A stretch of 64,000 nucleotides of DNA from Oerskovia flava (GTDB taxonomy: Bacteria > Actinomycetota > Actinomycetes > Actinomycetales > Cellulomonadaceae), in the NCBI RefSeq assembly GCF_026163685.1, contig NZ_JAOXSR010000004.1, forward strand, positions 124,001 through 188,000, in the 5' to 3' direction. Every line of letters begins with the position of its first letter. The stretch's first letter is position 1. Below, in pieces: positions 17,615-28,536 of this stretch. The translations under genes and the position numbers were made by a program. The notes under the pieces are model-generated. The model ran no database searches. It had not been told where the DNA came from and saw nothing but the letters and a program-made list of their open reading frames with translations.

Positions 17615-18238
17615 TCAGGCCGCGTCGTCGGGCAGGCCCAGCCAGGAGTGCCAGCCCGTGTGCAGCACGAGCCAGGCCATGAGGCCGTAGCCGGCCTGCC
17701 CGGGGTAGCCGTCGCCGCTCGTGGCGAGGTCGGCGAGCCACTGCTCGTGCGTGACGAGCGGGCCGAAGGTGTCGACGTACGGCACGCGCCTGCGGTTCGC
17801 CACGTCGCTGAACGCCGTCGAGAGCTCGCCCAGGCGCTCGGCGTCCGCCGGGTGCCCGGGCGGCGGCCCGACGACGAACGTCTCCAGCCGCCGCGACTCG
17901 GCGACGTCGAGGATGTTCGCGAGGTTCAACCGGGACCGGGCGACCGAGAGGCCTGCGTCGAGGTCGTGGCGGCCCAGCGCGACGACCAGCCGGTTGTCCA
18001 CCGTGGGCTCGTTGCTGAACCGGCGGCTCGTCTCGAGCTCCCAGCGCTGGCTGAGCGCCGTCGTCGTTTCGCCCGGGATGGCGAGCGGGAACACCATCGC
18101 CGCGCCGGCGAACCGGGTACGGGCGACGACCCGCCCGGCCCAGCCGAGGCCCTTGGCGTCGCCGACGCCTGCACTGAGCTCGTCGCCGACGACACAGATG
18201 CGCAGTTCGGGGTGCGTCGCGTCGGTCACGAACGCCAT
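17615..18238 (-). CDS. SGNH/GDSL-fold protein lacking the catalytic residues
   Basis: A 207-residue protein with the SGNH hydrolase layout. Block I is CVVGDELSAGVGD at about residue 15, with Glu20 where the nucleophilic Ser should be. Block III reads GRHD instead of GxND. The C-terminal DxxH block reads DGYPGQAGYG, without the His. The fold signature is present but all three key positions are changed, so esterase or lipase activity is unlikely in the classical way. I recall related GDEL proteins in other Micrococcales, which suggests a conserved non-classical subfamily. It is downstream of the aldose epimerase on the same strand with a 73-base gap. Confidence 0.72.
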   Translation of the reverse strand: MAFVTDATHPELRICVVGDELSAGVGDAKGLGWAGRVVARTRFAGAAMVFPLAIPGETTTALSQRWELETSRRFSNEPTVDNRLVVALGRHDLDAGLSVARSRLNLANILDVAESRRLETFVVGPPPGHPADAERLGELSTAFSDVANRRRVPYVDTFGPLVTHEQWLADLATSGDGYPGQAGYGLMAWLVLHTGWHSWLGLPDDAA

Positions 18239-18311
18239 TGTCCACCGGGAACCGGTCGAGGGGCGACCTGTGACCGGGTGCCGGGCGTGTCGTCGCACGG
18301 CACCCGGCGCG

Positions 18312-19226
18312 TCACAGGAGCGTCGCGCCCCACGTGACGGTGTGCTCGGCACCGGGCGCGAGGTGCACCAGGCGCTCGCCCGTGCGGAAGGCGTCGGCCA
18401 CGCAGGACATCGGCTCGGCGGCCACACCCGTGCGACGGGCGGAGACCGGGTTGACGTGGTCTCCGGTGCAGACCTGCCAGGTGTCCATCGAGCCGTCCAT
18501 CCAGACGGCGGCCGTGCGACCGTCGGGGGCCGCCAGCTGCATCCAGGAGAGGCCCGCGTCGTCGCGCACCACGTCGACGTACGCGTCGTCGAGGTCCACG
18601 CCCGTGAGGTTGCGGGGCTCGCGCAGGTCGAAGCCGCCTGTCGCCGGCTCCGTGCCCGTGGGCAGGAGGCGCTCGTCGGTCGTCACGCGGGTGCTCGCGT
18701 CCAGGCGCAGCGTGCACTCGTCGAGCGTCGCGCCGTTCGGGGACAGCCACGGGTGGAAGCCCACCCCGTAGGGCGCGGTCCTGTCGCCGATGTTGGTGGT
18801 CCGCACCGTGACGGTGAGCCCGCCGTCGTCGAGGACGTAGGTGGCTCGGGCGCGCAGGGCGAACGGGTAGCCGGGCGACGGCGGCAGGTCGATCTGCAGG
18901 GTCGCGATCGAGGCGGTGTGCTCGACGACGTCCCAGCGCTGCCAGCAGGTCAGCCCGTGCAGGGCAGTTCCTCGGCCGGGCTCGGAGACCGGCACCTGGT
19001 AGTCGGTGCCGTCGTAGGAGTACGAGCCGTCCCGCAGGCGGTTCGGCCACGGCAGCAGGACCGAACCGTTGAACGCCGGGGCGATCTGGTCCTCGCGGAA
19101 CGGCACGAAGACCGGGCGGCCGTCGACGTCGTACTCGCGGACGGCTGCGCCGACCTGGGTGATGGTGGCGCGGTGGGCGCCGTGGGCGATCCGGAGCTGT
19201 GTGCCGGAGGGTGCGGTGGTGTTCAC
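18312..19226 (-). CDS. Aldose 1-epimerase family protein
   Basis: A 304-residue galactose-mutarotase-like beta-sandwich enzyme. It has FNGSVLLPWPNRLRDGSYSY (sugar-binding Asn/Arg), GTALHGLTCWQRWDVV (first catalytic His), and GVGFHPWLS (second His). The acidic base is expected in the C-terminal third (AAEPMSCVADAF). It interconverts alpha and beta anomers of hexoses. The GTG at 19226 is chosen because TACCGT lies eight bases before it; a GTG at 19232 would be too close to that box. It is divergent from the aldo/keto reductase gene. Confidence 0.87.
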   Translation of the reverse strand: MNTTAPSGTQLRIAHGAHRATITQVGAAVREYDVDGRPVFVPFREDQIAPAFNGSVLLPWPNRLRDGSYSYDGTDYQVPVSEPGRGTALHGLTCWQRWDVVEHTASIATLQIDLPPSPGYPFALRARATYVLDDGGLTVTVRTTNIGDRTAPYGVGFHPWLSPNGATLDECTLRLDASTRVTTDERLLPTGTEPATGGFDLREPRNLTGVDLDDAYVDVVRDDAGLSWMQLAAPDGRTAAVWMDGSMDTWQVCTGDHVNPVSARRTGVAAEPMSCVADAFRTGERLVHLAPGAEHTVTWGATLL

Positions 19227-19234
19227 GTTCACAT

Positions 19235-19240
19235 ACGGTA
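19235..19240 (-). promoter_or_regulatory. -10 box of the aldose epimerase gene
   Basis: TACCGT on the minus strand, eight bases before the GTG at 19226, suggests a leaderless or near-leaderless transcript. Confidence 0.45.
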
Positions 19241-19319
19241 CTGCGTGCGCAACCGTCTCCGGGAGGAGAGAGTTGTCCCGGGGCGGGGACATCGCCCCGT
19301 CGAAGCACGAGGAGGAACG

Positions 19320-20315
19320 ATGGAACGACAGGTGCTCGGACGCACTGGACGGCTGGTCTCGGTCGTCGGACTGGGAACCTGGCAGCTGGGGGCGGACTGG
19401 GGAGACGTCAGCGAGGACGACGCCCGCGCGGTGCTCGACGCGTCCGCAGAGGCGGGCGTGACCTTCTTCGACACGGCGGACGTCTACGGGGACGGTCGCA
19501 GCGAGCAGATCATCGGTGGCTACCTCGCCGACAACCCGGACCTGAACATCACGGTGGCCACGAAGATGGGTCGTCGCGCGGAGCAGGATCCGGCGAACTT
19601 CACCCTCGAGTCGTTCCGCGAGTGGATCGACCGCTCACGACGGAACCTGCGCACGGACCGGCTCGACCTCGTGCAGCTCCACTGCCCGCCGACGGCTGTG
19701 TACTCGCAGGACGCTGTCTACGACGCCCTCGACACCCTCGTGGCCGACGGTGCGATCGCCGCCTACGGCGTGAGCGTGGAGACCGTCGACGAGGCGCTGA
19801 CCGCGATCTCGCGACCGGGGGTCGCGACCGTGCAGATCATCGTCAACGCCTTCCGCCTCAAGCCTCTCGAGAAGGTGCTGCCGGCCGCCTCGGACGCAGG
19901 GATCGGTGTCATCGCCCGGGTGCCCCTGGCCTCGGGCCTGCTGTCCGGGAAGTACACGAAGGACACGACCTTCGCCGACAGCGACCACCGCAGCTACAAC
20001 CGCGACGGCAGCGCGTTCGACGTCGGCGAGACCTTCTCCGGGGTCGACTACGAGACCGGGCTGCGCGCCGCGGGGGAGTTCACCGCGCTGGTGCACGACA
20101 GGCTGGGACCCGACGTCACGCCCGCGCAGGCGGCGATCGCCTGGGCCTGGCAGCAGCCGGGCATCTCGACCGTGATACCCGGCGCGCGCAGCGTCGAGCA
20201 GGCACGTGCGAACGCCGCGGCCGGCACGGTGGACGCCCTCGGCCCGCTGTTCGTCTCCGGCGTGCGCGAGATCTACGACGAGCACCTGCGCGCCCAGATC
20301 CACGACCGCTGGTGA
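19320..20315 (+). CDS. Aldo/keto reductase
   Basis: A 331-residue TIM-barrel NADPH oxidoreductase. The catalytic tetrad is visible: Asp and Tyr in FFDTADVYGDGRSE, Lys in VATKMGRR, and His in DLVQLHCPP. The cofactor loop lies in STVIPGARSVEQARANAA. It resembles the YhdN/IolS-like group acting on small aldehydes or sugars; the true substrate is unknown. GAGGAGG precedes the ATG. It is convergent with kgd through a long hairpin. Confidence 0.92.
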   Translation: MERQVLGRTGRLVSVVGLGTWQLGADWGDVSEDDARAVLDASAEAGVTFFDTADVYGDGRSEQIIGGYLADNPDLNITVATKMGRRAEQDPANFTLESFREWIDRSRRNLRTDRLDLVQLHCPPTAVYSQDAVYDALDTLVADGAIAAYGVSVETVDEALTAISRPGVATVQIIVNAFRLKPLEKVLPAASDAGIGVIARVPLASGLLSGKYTKDTTFADSDHRSYNRDGSAFDVGETFSGVDYETGLRAAGEFTALVHDRLGPDVTPAQAAIAWAWQQPGISTVIPGARSVEQARANAAAGTVDALGPLFVSGVREIYDEHLRAQIHDRW

Positions 20316-20345
20316 CCGGGAGCCGTTGACCGGCGCGGCACGCAC

Positions 20346-20381
20346 GGCGAAGGGCCCCTCCCGTGGGAGGGGCCCTTCGCC
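20346..20381. terminator. Bidirectional terminator between the aldo/keto reductase and kgd
   Basis: A 17-bp perfect stem (20346-20362 with 20365-20381) with a 2-base centre. It lies between two convergent stops and reads the same on both strands. Confidence 0.82.
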
Positions 20382-20422
20382 ATGCTGCTACCGGCTCGTG
20401 CTGGGTGCCGCCGACCTCGAGG

Positions 20423-23400
20423 TCAGTGGGCGAACGCCTGCTCGATGAGCACGGCCTGCTCGGCCTGGTGCTTCTTCGCGGTGCCCGCCGCGGTCGAGGC
20501 CGACGCCGGCCGGGCGACGACCTGCACGCGGGGCAGGTCCTCCGGCAGGTTGATGTGGATGAAGGACCAGGCGCCCTGGTTCTCCGGCTCGTCCTGCACC
20601 CAGACGATCTGCGCGCCGTCGTACTTCGCCAGCTCCGCACGGATCGCGGCCGTGTCGAGCGGGTAGAGCTGCTCGAGACGGACGATCGCGACGGCCTCGT
20701 CCTGGCGCTTGGTGCGCTCGGCGAGGAGGTCGTAGTAGACCCGACCGGTGCACAGCAGGACGCGGTCGACCTTCGCCGGGTCGGCGGTGGCGTCCGGGAT
20801 CACCGGCATAAAGGTGCCCTGGGTGAAGTCCTCGACCGAGGATGCGGCCGCCTTCAGGCGCAGGAGCTGCTTGGGCGTGAAGACGACGAGCGGGCGACGC
20901 GGACGGTCGTAGGCCTGACGCCGCAGCAGGTGGAAGTACGACGCGGGCGTCGACGGCTGCGCGACCGTCATGTTGTCCTCCGCGGCGAGCTGCAGGAAGC
21001 GCTCGACGCGTGCCGACGAGTGGTCAGGGCCCTGGCCCTCGTACCCGTGCGGCAGGAGCATGACGACCGAGGAGTTCTGGCCCCACTTCTGCTCCGCGGA
21101 GGAGATGAACTCGTCGATCACGGTCTGGGCGCCGTTGACGAAGTCGCCGAACTGCGCCTCCCACAGGACGAGGGCGTCCGGACGCTCCACCGAGTATCCG
21201 TACTCGAAGCCGAGCGCTGCGTACTCCGAGAGCGACGAGTCGTAGATCCAGAACTTCGCCTGGTCCGCCGACAGGTACAGCAGCGGCGTCCACTCGGCGC
21301 CCGTGTCCCGGTCGTGCAGGACGGCGTGGCGCTGCACGAACGTCCCGCGTCGCGAGTCCTGCCCGGCGAGGCGCACCGGGGTGCCCTCCATGAGCAGCGA
21401 GCCGAACGCGAGGAGCTCGCCGTAGCCCCAGTCGATCCCGCCGGAGGTCGACATCTGGCGGCGCTTGTCCAGCAGCTGGGCGAGCTTCGGGTGCACGGTG
21501 AAGCCCTCGGGCGAGGTGACGTGGACCTGGCCCACGCGCTCGAGGACCGAGCGGTCGACCGACGTCTTCCACCCGACCATCGTGCCGGCGTCCTCGAGCT
21601 GGGACTCGGGTCGCTCCAGACCGGCGATCGGCTCGGTGCGGGCCGGCGGAGTGTACCCGCCCTCCTTGGTCTCCGTGAAGACGCGCTCGAGCTGGCTCTG
21701 GTAGTCCTGCAAGACGTGCTCGGCCTCCTCGAGGGTGATGTCCCCGCGGGCGACGAGGTTCTCCGTGTAGAGCTTGCGCACGGAGCGCTTGGCCTCGATG
21801 AGGTTGTACATGAGCGGCTGGGTCATCGACGGGTCGTCGCCCTCGTTGTGACCGCGGCGGCGGTAGCAGATCATGTCGATGATGACGTCCTGGTCGAACT
21901 GCTCGCGGAACGCGAACGCCAGCTCGGCCACCCGGACGCACGCCTCGGGGTCGTCCCCGTTCACGTGGAAGATCGGCACCTGGTAGCCCTTGGCCACGTC
22001 GGTCGCGTACGTCGTCGAGCGGGACGAGGACGGGCCGGTGGTGAAGCCGACCTGGTTGTTGATGATGACGTGGATCGTGCCGCCGGTGCGGTACCCGCGG
22101 AGCTGGGCCAGGTTGAGCACCTCGGGGACCACGCCCTGGCCGGCGAACGCGGCGTCGCCGTGGATGAGGATCGGCAGGACGGAGAAGCCGTCACCACCGA
22201 GGTCGATCCGGTCCTGCTTCGCGCGGACGATGCCCTCGAGGACGGGGTCGACGGCCTCGAGGTGCGACGGGTTCGCTGCGAGGTAGACGCGGGTCGTGGC
22301 GCCGGACTCGGCCGTGAACGTGCCCTCGGTGCCGAGGTGGTACTTGACGTCCCCCGAGCCCTGCACGCTCTTCGGGTCGATGTTCCCCTCGAACTCGGCG
22401 AAGATCTGCCCGTAGCTCTTGCCCGCGATGTTCGCCAGCACGTTGAGGCGCCCGCGGTGGGCCATCCCGATCGCGACCTCGTCCAGGCCACCCTCGGCGG
22501 CACGGGACAGCACGGCGTCGAGCAGCGGGATGACGGATTCGCCGCCCTCGAGCGAGAAGCGCTTCTGCCCGACGAACTTGGTCTGCAGGAAGGTCTCGAA
22601 CGCCTCGGCCGAGTTCAGCCGGCGCAGGATGCGGAGCTGGTCCTCGCGCGGCGTGCGGGCGTACCCCGACTCGAGCCGCTCCTGGAGCCAGCGACGCTGC
22701 GTCCGGTCGGCGACATGCATGTACTCCACACCGATGGTCCGGCAGTAGGAGTCGCGCAGCAGGCCGAGGATGTCGCGCAGCGACGAGCGCGTCTTGCCGC
22801 CGAAGCCACCGGTCGGGAAGGAGCGGTCCAGGTCCCACAGGGTGAGGTCGTGGTTCTGGATGTCCAGGTCGGGGTGCTTGCGCTGGCGGTAGGCGAGCGG
22901 GTCGGTGTCCGCCATGAGGTGCCCGCGCGAACGGTACGAGTGGACGAGCTCGGCGATCTTGGCCGGCTTCGCCGCCTCGATCTCGGTGTTCGTGGTGTTG
23001 TCCCGGACCCATCGCACGGGCTCGTACGGGATCCGCAGAGCGGCGAAGACGCGGTCGTAGAACCCGTCCTCACCGATGAGCTTCGTGCCGAGCATCCGCA
23101 GGAACTCGCCCGACTGGGCACCCTGGATGATGCGGTGGTCGTAGGTCGACGTGATCGTCAGGACCTTCGAGACGCCGAGACGCGCCAGCTGCTCGACGGA
23201 CGCGCCGGCGAACTCCGCGGGGTAGTCCATCGCGCCGACACCGATGATGGTGCCCTGACCCTGCATCAGACGGGGCACGGAGTGGACCGTGCCGATGCCG
23301 CCCGGGTTGGTCAGCGAGATCGTCGTTCCCTGGAAGTCCGGCACACCCAGCTTGTTGCCGCGCGCGCGCCGGACGAGGTCCTCATAGGCCGCCCAGAACT

Positions 23401-24325
23401 GGGCGAAGTCCATGGTCTCGGCCTTCTTGATGCTCGGGACCAGGAGCTGACGGGTGCCGTCCGGCTTCGCGAGGTCGATCGCGAGACCGAAGTTCACGTG
23501 GGCCGGCTGGTTGATGGCCGGCTTGCCGTCGAGCTCGGTGTAGCTCGCGTTCATGGCAGGCATGTCGGCGAGCGCCTCGACGAGCGCGAACCCGATGAGG
23601 TGGGTGAAGGAGATCTTGCCGCCGCGGCCGCGTGCCAGGTGGTTGTTGATGACGATCCGGTTGTCGACCATGAGCTTCGCCGGCACGGCGCGCACCGAGG
23701 TCGCGGTGGGGACCGAGAGGCTCGACTCCATGTTGGTCACGACACGCGCGGCGGGCCCGCGGAGCTTCTGGATGTCGTCCTTCGCCTCGTCGTCGTCCCC
23801 GGTGACCTTCGATGCCGGGACCTGGGCGTAGGGTGCCGTCGCCGGCTGGGCCGTGGCGACGGGTCGGGGCTCCTCGAGCGCAGGGGCCGCGGCGCTGACC
23901 TCGGGGTCGGCCGGCACGACGGGGGCCTGCGGACGCTGGGCCGCCTCGGCGGCGGCGGAGCCCTCGGTGGTCGCGGCACGCTCGGCAGGCTTGGTGCTCT
24001 CGGCGGGCTTGCCGTCCGAGGGCGCCGGCGTCGCTGCCGTCTTCTGGGCGGGAGCCGGGGACTTCTCGGACGTCGTCGGCGCGCTGCTCCCGTTCGCCTC
24101 GGCTGCCGACGGTGCGGCCGCGGCGGTCTCGTCGCCCGACTTCTCGCCCGGCCGGTAGTCCGCGAAGAAGTCCCACCACGCGGGGTCGACCGCGTTCTTG
24201 TCCTGGAGATACTGCTCGTAGAGCTCGTCGACGAGCCATTCGTTGGCGCCGAACACCGTACTCACGGCGCTGATCGACTCTGACTCAGCCTTCGGGGACA
24301 CGCGAGGATCGCCCACTTTCACCAC
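20423..24325 (-). CDS. kgd: Multifunctional 2-oxoglutarate decarboxylase/dehydrogenase (E1 with fused E2 domain)
   Basis: A 1300-residue TCA-cycle enzyme of the actinobacterial SucA/Kgd type. The N-terminus is [21 protein letters not shown] Pro/Ala-rich linker covers residues about 60-175. An E2-like acyltransferase domain (about 190-440) ends with the catalytic [11 protein letters not shown]. The ThDP-dependent E1 part follows ([43 protein letters not shown]). M. tuberculosis Kgd is slightly shorter (1231). The start is uncertain: GTG at 24325 or GTG at 24301; both lack a strong ribosome site. TAGGCT at about 24377-24382 on the minus strand may be the -10 box. Confidence 0.95.
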   Translation of the reverse strand: MVKVGDPRVSPKAESESISAVSTVFGANEWLVDELYEQYLQDKNAVDPAWWDFFADYRPGEKSGDETAAAAPSAAEANGSSAPTTSEKSPAPAQKTAATPAPSDGKPAESTKPAERAATTEGSAAAEAAQRPQAPVVPADPEVSAAAPALEEPRPVATAQPATAPYAQVPASKVTGDDDEAKDDIQKLRGPAARVVTNMESSLSVPTATSVRAVPAKLMVDNRIVINNHLARGRGGKISFTHLIGFALVEALADMPAMNASYTELDGKPAINQPAHVNFGLAIDLAKPDGTRQLLVPSIKKAETMDFAQFWAAYEDLVRRARGNKLGVPDFQGTTISLTNPGGIGTVHSVPRLMQGQGTIIGVGAMDYPAEFAGASVEQLARLGVSKVLTITSTYDHRIIQGAQSGEFLRMLGTKLIGEDGFYDRVFAALRIPYEPVRWVRDNTTNTEIEAAKPAKIAELVHSYRSRGHLMADTDPLAYRQRKHPDLDIQNHDLTLWDLDRSFPTGGFGGKTRSSLRDILGLLRDSYCRTIGVEYMHVADRTQRRWLQERLESGYARTPREDQLRILRRLNSAEAFETFLQTKFVGQKRFSLEGGESVIPLLDAVLSRAAEGGLDEVAIGMAHRGRLNVLANIAGKSYGQIFAEFEGNIDPKSVQGSGDVKYHLGTEGTFTAESGATTRVYLAANPSHLEAVDPVLEGIVRAKQDRIDLGGDGFSVLPILIHGDAAFAGQGVVPEVLNLAQLRGYRTGGTIHVIINNQVGFTTGPSSSRSTTYATDVAKGYQVPIFHVNGDDPEACVRVAELAFAFREQFDQDVIIDMICYRRRGHNEGDDPSMTQPLMYNLIEAKRSVRKLYTENLVARGDITLEEAEHVLQDYQSQLERVFTETKEGGYTPPARTEPIAGLERPESQLEDAGTMVGWKTSVDRSVLERVGQVHVTSPEGFTVHPKLAQLLDKRRQMSTSGGIDWGYGELLAFGSLLMEGTPVRLAGQDSRRGTFVQRHAVLHDRDTGAEWTPLLYLSADQAKFWIYDSSLSEYAALGFEYGYSVERPDALVLWEAQFGDFVNGAQTVIDEFISSAEQKWGQNSSVVMLLPHGYEGQGPDHSSARVERFLQLAAEDNMTVAQPSTPASYFHLLRRQAYDRPRRPLVVFTPKQLLRLKAAASSVEDFTQGTFMPVIPDATADPAKVDRVLLCTGRVYYDLLAERTKRQDEAVAIVRLEQLYPLDTAAIRAELAKYDGAQIVWVQDEPENQGAWSFIHINLPEDLPRVQVVARPASASTAAGTAKKHQAEQAVLIEQAFAH

Positions 24326-24588
24326 AGATCGCGATTGGAACCTTGGTCGGTCGTCCGGGGTCGGACATCAACCAGCCTAGGCCCTCCGGAGCGGTGGGAC
24401 GGGTTGGCGGACCTGTTCTCACCCCGCGCCTCCGGGCCATCTTCACGGGACGTCTACCTGAGGCAAACGGGGCGCAACGGCCGGGCACCCTTCACCCAAA
24501 ATCGCGGAATTCCAGGCCATCTCGAGGTATGGGTGCGTTCGGGTGTGACGCATCTCACTGTGCAGTGGTCGAGGCGGGCGCGTCCGGG

Positions 24589-25398
24589 TCAGGTGATGTC
24601 GCGACGCAGGGTGGTCACCCGACCGAGCGCCGCGAAGACGAGGGCGTACCCGACGAGCACGAGCAGGCCCTGCCACCAGGCGAGGAGCTCGCCGGCACCC
24701 ATCTGCGAGTAGAAGCTCGACCCCGTGATCGCCTCGCCCGCGGCGCCGGGGAGGTACGCGCCGACGCCGGCCAGCGCGCCGTCGGCCACGAAGGCCAGCG
24801 CGAACCGCAGGATCGGCTCGACGAACTGGGTGAACGCCAGCACCACGACGATCACGGCCACCTGGTTCGGCATGGCCAGGCCGAGCCCGACACCGACGAC
24901 GGCCCACACGGCGAGCGCGAGCACCGAGCGGCCCACCGCGACGAGGACCTCGGGGTCGTCGAGGTACGTCGCGTGGTCCGTCAGGGCGAGCACGCCCGCC
25001 CCCACCCCGACGCCGGCCGCGGTACCGAGGACGCCGTAGAGGACGCCGACGGGGACGGCCGCCAGGAGCTTCGCCCCGACGAGCGTCGTGCGACGGGGCT
25101 CGGCGAGGAGCGTGGGCGTGATCGTCTGGTGCCGGAACTCGCCGGTCACCGACAGCGCTCCGACGATCACCGGGAAGACGTACCCGAACGCCACGGCGAT
25201 CGTGTACACCGAGATCGCGGAGGTGGGGGAGTGCCCCAGGCCCTGCGTGCCCGGCCCACCCATGGCGCCGCCCTGGGTCATCGCGAACGCGAAGGTGGCA
25301 GCCAGGAACGACATGTAGGCGAGCATCGCGAGGAGCAGGACCCACCACGTGCGCGTCGTGACGATCTTGCGGTACTCGGAGCGAAGGGCCGCGATCAT
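24589..25398 (-). CDS. ABC-2 type transporter permease
   Basis: A 269-residue permease with about six transmembrane helices (for example WWVLLLAMLAYMSFLAATFAFAM, YTIAVAFGYVFPVIVGAL, LALAVWAVVGVGLGLAM, LLVLVGYALVFAALG). The motif GEFRHQTITPTLLAEPRR on a cytoplasmic loop is typical of permeases that pair with DrrA/CcmA-like ATPases. It overlaps the ATPase gene by four bases and is the last gene of a regulator-kinase-transporter set. It probably exports a lipid, peptide or drug. Confidence 0.88.
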   Translation of the reverse strand: MIAALRSEYRKIVTTRTWWVLLLAMLAYMSFLAATFAFAMTQGGAMGGPGTQGLGHSPTSAISVYTIAVAFGYVFPVIVGALSVTGEFRHQTITPTLLAEPRRTTLVGAKLLAAVPVGVLYGVLGTAAGVGVGAGVLALTDHATYLDDPEVLVAVGRSVLALAVWAVVGVGLGLAMPNQVAVIVVVLAFTQFVEPILRFALAFVADGALAGVGAYLPGAAGEAITGSSFYSQMGAGELLAWWQGLLVLVGYALVFAALGRVTTLRRDIT

Positions 25399-26375
25399 GG
25401 GGCGCCTCCCGTCGTCGTCGGGCCAGGTGTGCCGGGTTCCTGGACGAGGTGCAGGAAGACGTCCTCCAGGCCGACCGACCGCGACGCGAGCTCGTGCAGC
25501 TCGAGGCCGGCGGCGAACGCGGCCGAGCCCACGGCGGCGGCCGAGGTGCCGCGCAGCGTGACGACCGACGTGCCCGGGGCGCCGGCCTCGGCCGTGCGCT
25601 CCCAGCCGTTCGCGGCGACGAGGGCGTCGAGACCCGCCTCGTCAGGGGAGGCGACGGTCACGGTCGGGACGGCGAGGGACGCCAGCTCGGCGATCGGCGA
25701 GGCGTGCACCAGCCGCCCGCGCGCGATGATGATGACGTCGTCCACCGTCTGCTGGACCTCGGAGAGCATGTGGCTCGAGACGAGGACGGTGCGCCCCTGG
25801 GACGCCAGGTGTCGCAGGAGGCCCCGCAGCCAGACGATCCCCTCCGGGTCCAGCCCGTTCGCAGGCTCGTCGAGGAGCAGCACCTTCGGGTCGCCGAGGA
25901 GGGTGGTCGCGAGCGCGAGCCGTTGGCGCATACCGAGCGAGAACCCGCCGACGCGGCGGCGGGCCGCGCCCTCGAGACCGACGAGGGCCAGGACCTCGGC
26001 ACACCGGGAGTCCGGCGCGCCGATCGACGGAGCGTAGGTCCGCAGGTGGTCGAGCGCGGAGCGGCCCGGGTGGAAGCTCGCGGCCTCCAGCGCTGCGCCG
26101 ACGGTGCTCATGGGCCGCGCCAGGTCGCCGTACGCGCGCCCCGAGACGGTCGCCGTGCCCGACGTCGGCCGCACCAGACCCAGCAGCATGCGCAGCGTCG
26201 TGGTCTTGCCGGCCCCGTTCGGGCCGAGGAACCCGGTGACCCGGCCCGGGCGGACCGTGAAGCTGAGGTCCTGCACGGCGGCGACGGCGCCGAAGTGCTT
26301 GGTCAGGCCCTGGACCTGCACCACGCCCTCGTCGGCGGGCGTCGTCCCGGGGGGCCCCGTCGGTGCGGTGGTCAT
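25395..26375 (-). CDS. ABC transporter ATP-binding protein
   Basis: A 326-residue ATPase of the DrrA/CcmA type. It has the Walker A loop GPNGAGKTTTLRMLLGL, a signature FSLGMRQRLALA, Walker B LLLDEPANGLDPEG and the switch His in VLVSSHML. The C-terminal 100 residues form the extra regulatory domain common in drug and lantibiotic exporters. The ATG has GGAGGAG upstream. It sits 53 bases after the histidine kinase gene and overlaps the permease gene, so all four genes from the response regulator onward could be one transcript. Confidence 0.93.
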   Translation of the reverse strand: MTTAPTGPPGTTPADEGVVQVQGLTKHFGAVAAVQDLSFTVRPGRVTGFLGPNGAGKTTTLRMLLGLVRPTSGTATVSGRAYGDLARPMSTVGAALEAASFHPGRSALDHLRTYAPSIGAPDSRCAEVLALVGLEGAARRRVGGFSLGMRQRLALATTLLGDPKVLLLDEPANGLDPEGIVWLRGLLRHLASQGRTVLVSSHMLSEVQQTVDDVIIIARGRLVHASPIAELASLAVPTVTVASPDEAGLDALVAANGWERTAEAGAPGTSVVTLRGTSAAAVGSAAFAAGLELHELASRSVGLEDVFLHLVQEPGTPGPTTTGGAP

Positions 26376-26428
26376 GCTGCTCCTCCCTCGTCGGCTGCTG
26401 CTTGCTCGGCGTGCGTCGGTGCCGGTGG

Positions 26429-27534
26429 TCAGCCGACGTGGGCGGGCAGGGTCACGCGCATCGTCGCACCCTTGCGCGAGTCGGCGACCTCGATCCTGCC
26501 GCCGTGCAGGTCGACCGCCCAGCGCACGATCGCGAGGCCGATGCCGGTCCCACCGGTCGTCGCGTGCGTCGCGTTGCCCCGGGCGAACCGCTCGAAGATG
26601 CGCTCGCGGTCCTCCTTGGCGATCCCCGGGCCCTCGTCGACGATCTCGATCACCACGTCGTCGTCCGCCGGGTAGGCCTCGAGCCGGATCTCGCCGCCCT
26701 GGGGGGAGTGCCGGATCGCGTTCTGCAGGAGGTTCGTGACGACCTGGTGCAGGCGCTCGCGGTCCGCCTCGAGCGTCAGGTCCGGGGGAGTGACGTCGAT
26801 GACGTACCGCAGGTGCTTGCTCGCCTCGACCATCGCGACAGACTCGGCGTTCTCCTCGAGGAAGTCGCCCAGGTCGATCTCGGTGATGTTGAGCGCGGCG
26901 GCGCCGGCCTCGATGCGGGAAAGGTCGAGCAGGTATGTCACGAGCCGTGCCAGCCGCTCGGTCTGCGCCAGTGCCATTTGCATCGTCGCGGGGTTGGGTT
27001 CCGTGACGCCGTCGACGACGTTCTCCAGCTGCGCCTGCAGCGCGGCGACCGGGGTCCGCAGCTCGTGGGAGACGTTCGCGATGAGCTCGCGGCGCATCTG
27101 GTCGGAGGACGCGAGATCCTCGGCCATGACGTTGAAGGCCACCGCGAGCTGGCCCACCTCGTCGTGGCTGGTGGCCCGCACACGCCGTGTGTAGTCGCCG
27201 TCGGCCATCGAGCGGGCGGCCGCCGTCATCTCCCGCAGCGGCGAGGTCATCCCGCGGGCGAGCAGCTGGGTCAGCAGCAGCGACAGGACGATCGCGAGCG
27301 GGAACGTGCGGCTGGGGCCGAGCTGGTTCTGCAGCCCGATCCACGTGATGAGCACGGCGAGCGTCACGGTCGCCGCGACCAGCACGCCCAGCTTGATCTT
27401 CAACGAGCTGAACGAGTCGAGCGGTCGGACGTCCGGCAGGTGGGGCCGGAGGGTGCGGGTGCGGTGCTGCTCGGTCGGTCTGCCGGTAGCAGGCCCGACC
27501 GGTTGCCCGGACCGGTCGCCGGTGGGGTTCTCGG

Positions 27535-27538
<4 letters not shown>
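26429..27538 (-). CDS. Sensor histidine kinase with a minimal extracellular loop
   Basis: A 369-residue kinase. Two transmembrane helices (LGVLVAATVTLAVLITWIGL and FPLAIVLSLLLTQLLA) are separated by only about ten residues, so there is almost no sensor domain outside the cell. A HAMP domain follows (SPLREMTAAARSMADGDYTRRV), then the dimerisation helix with the phospho-His (ELIANVSHELRTPVAALQAQLE) and the ATPase domain with N, G1 and G2 boxes (NLLQNAIRHS, VDEGPGIA, GGTGIGLAIV). The GTG start overlaps the response regulator stop (GTGA). Such kinases usually sense through the membrane or through a partner transporter. Confidence 0.92.
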
Positions 27539-28302
<764 letters not shown>

Positions 28303-28405
28303 GGCACCAGGGTGGCACATCGGCGCTCGTGGGCGGCGTATTTCGACCCCGACAGGGGTCGCGCGACGTCCCGTCGGACGTGCGTCGGGGCTGTGAGCAG
28401 GGGAC

Positions 28406-28434
28406 TTGGCATCGCCTGAACCCTTCGTTATGGT
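28406..28434 (+). promoter_or_regulatory. Promoter of the secreted M15 peptidase gene
   Basis: TTGGCA (28406-28411), a 17-base spacer and TATGGT (28429-28434) make one of the best housekeeping promoters in the window. The start point near 28441 gives a 5' leader of about 96 bases, which contains a short stem (CCCGCACC with GGTGCGGG). No known riboswitch pattern was recognised there. Confidence 0.65.
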
Positions 28435-28536
28435 TTCGTGATTGATCGGACCACCCGCACCAGCCATGCTCGGTGCGGGCGAGGTTCACCCCGATTTCAT
28501 CCAATGGCCTGCCGGCCGACGTCGAGTGGAGGTGCT

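Noticed and set aside
20363-24283. 1306-codon plus-strand frame antisense to kgd
   Set aside because: It exists only because stop codons are rare in this GC-rich sequence. Every recognisable motif is on the kgd strand.
24326-24588. Possible hidden gene between kgd and the ABC permease
   Set aside because: The 263-base gap has no frame with a ribosome site or domain. Only a TAGGCT box for kgd is recognisable.
28435-28536. Riboswitch (for example the c-di-AMP type often found before wall hydrolases) in the leader of the M15 peptidase gene
   Set aside because: The leader is only about 96 bases with one short stem, and none of the conserved ydaO sequence blocks was found.
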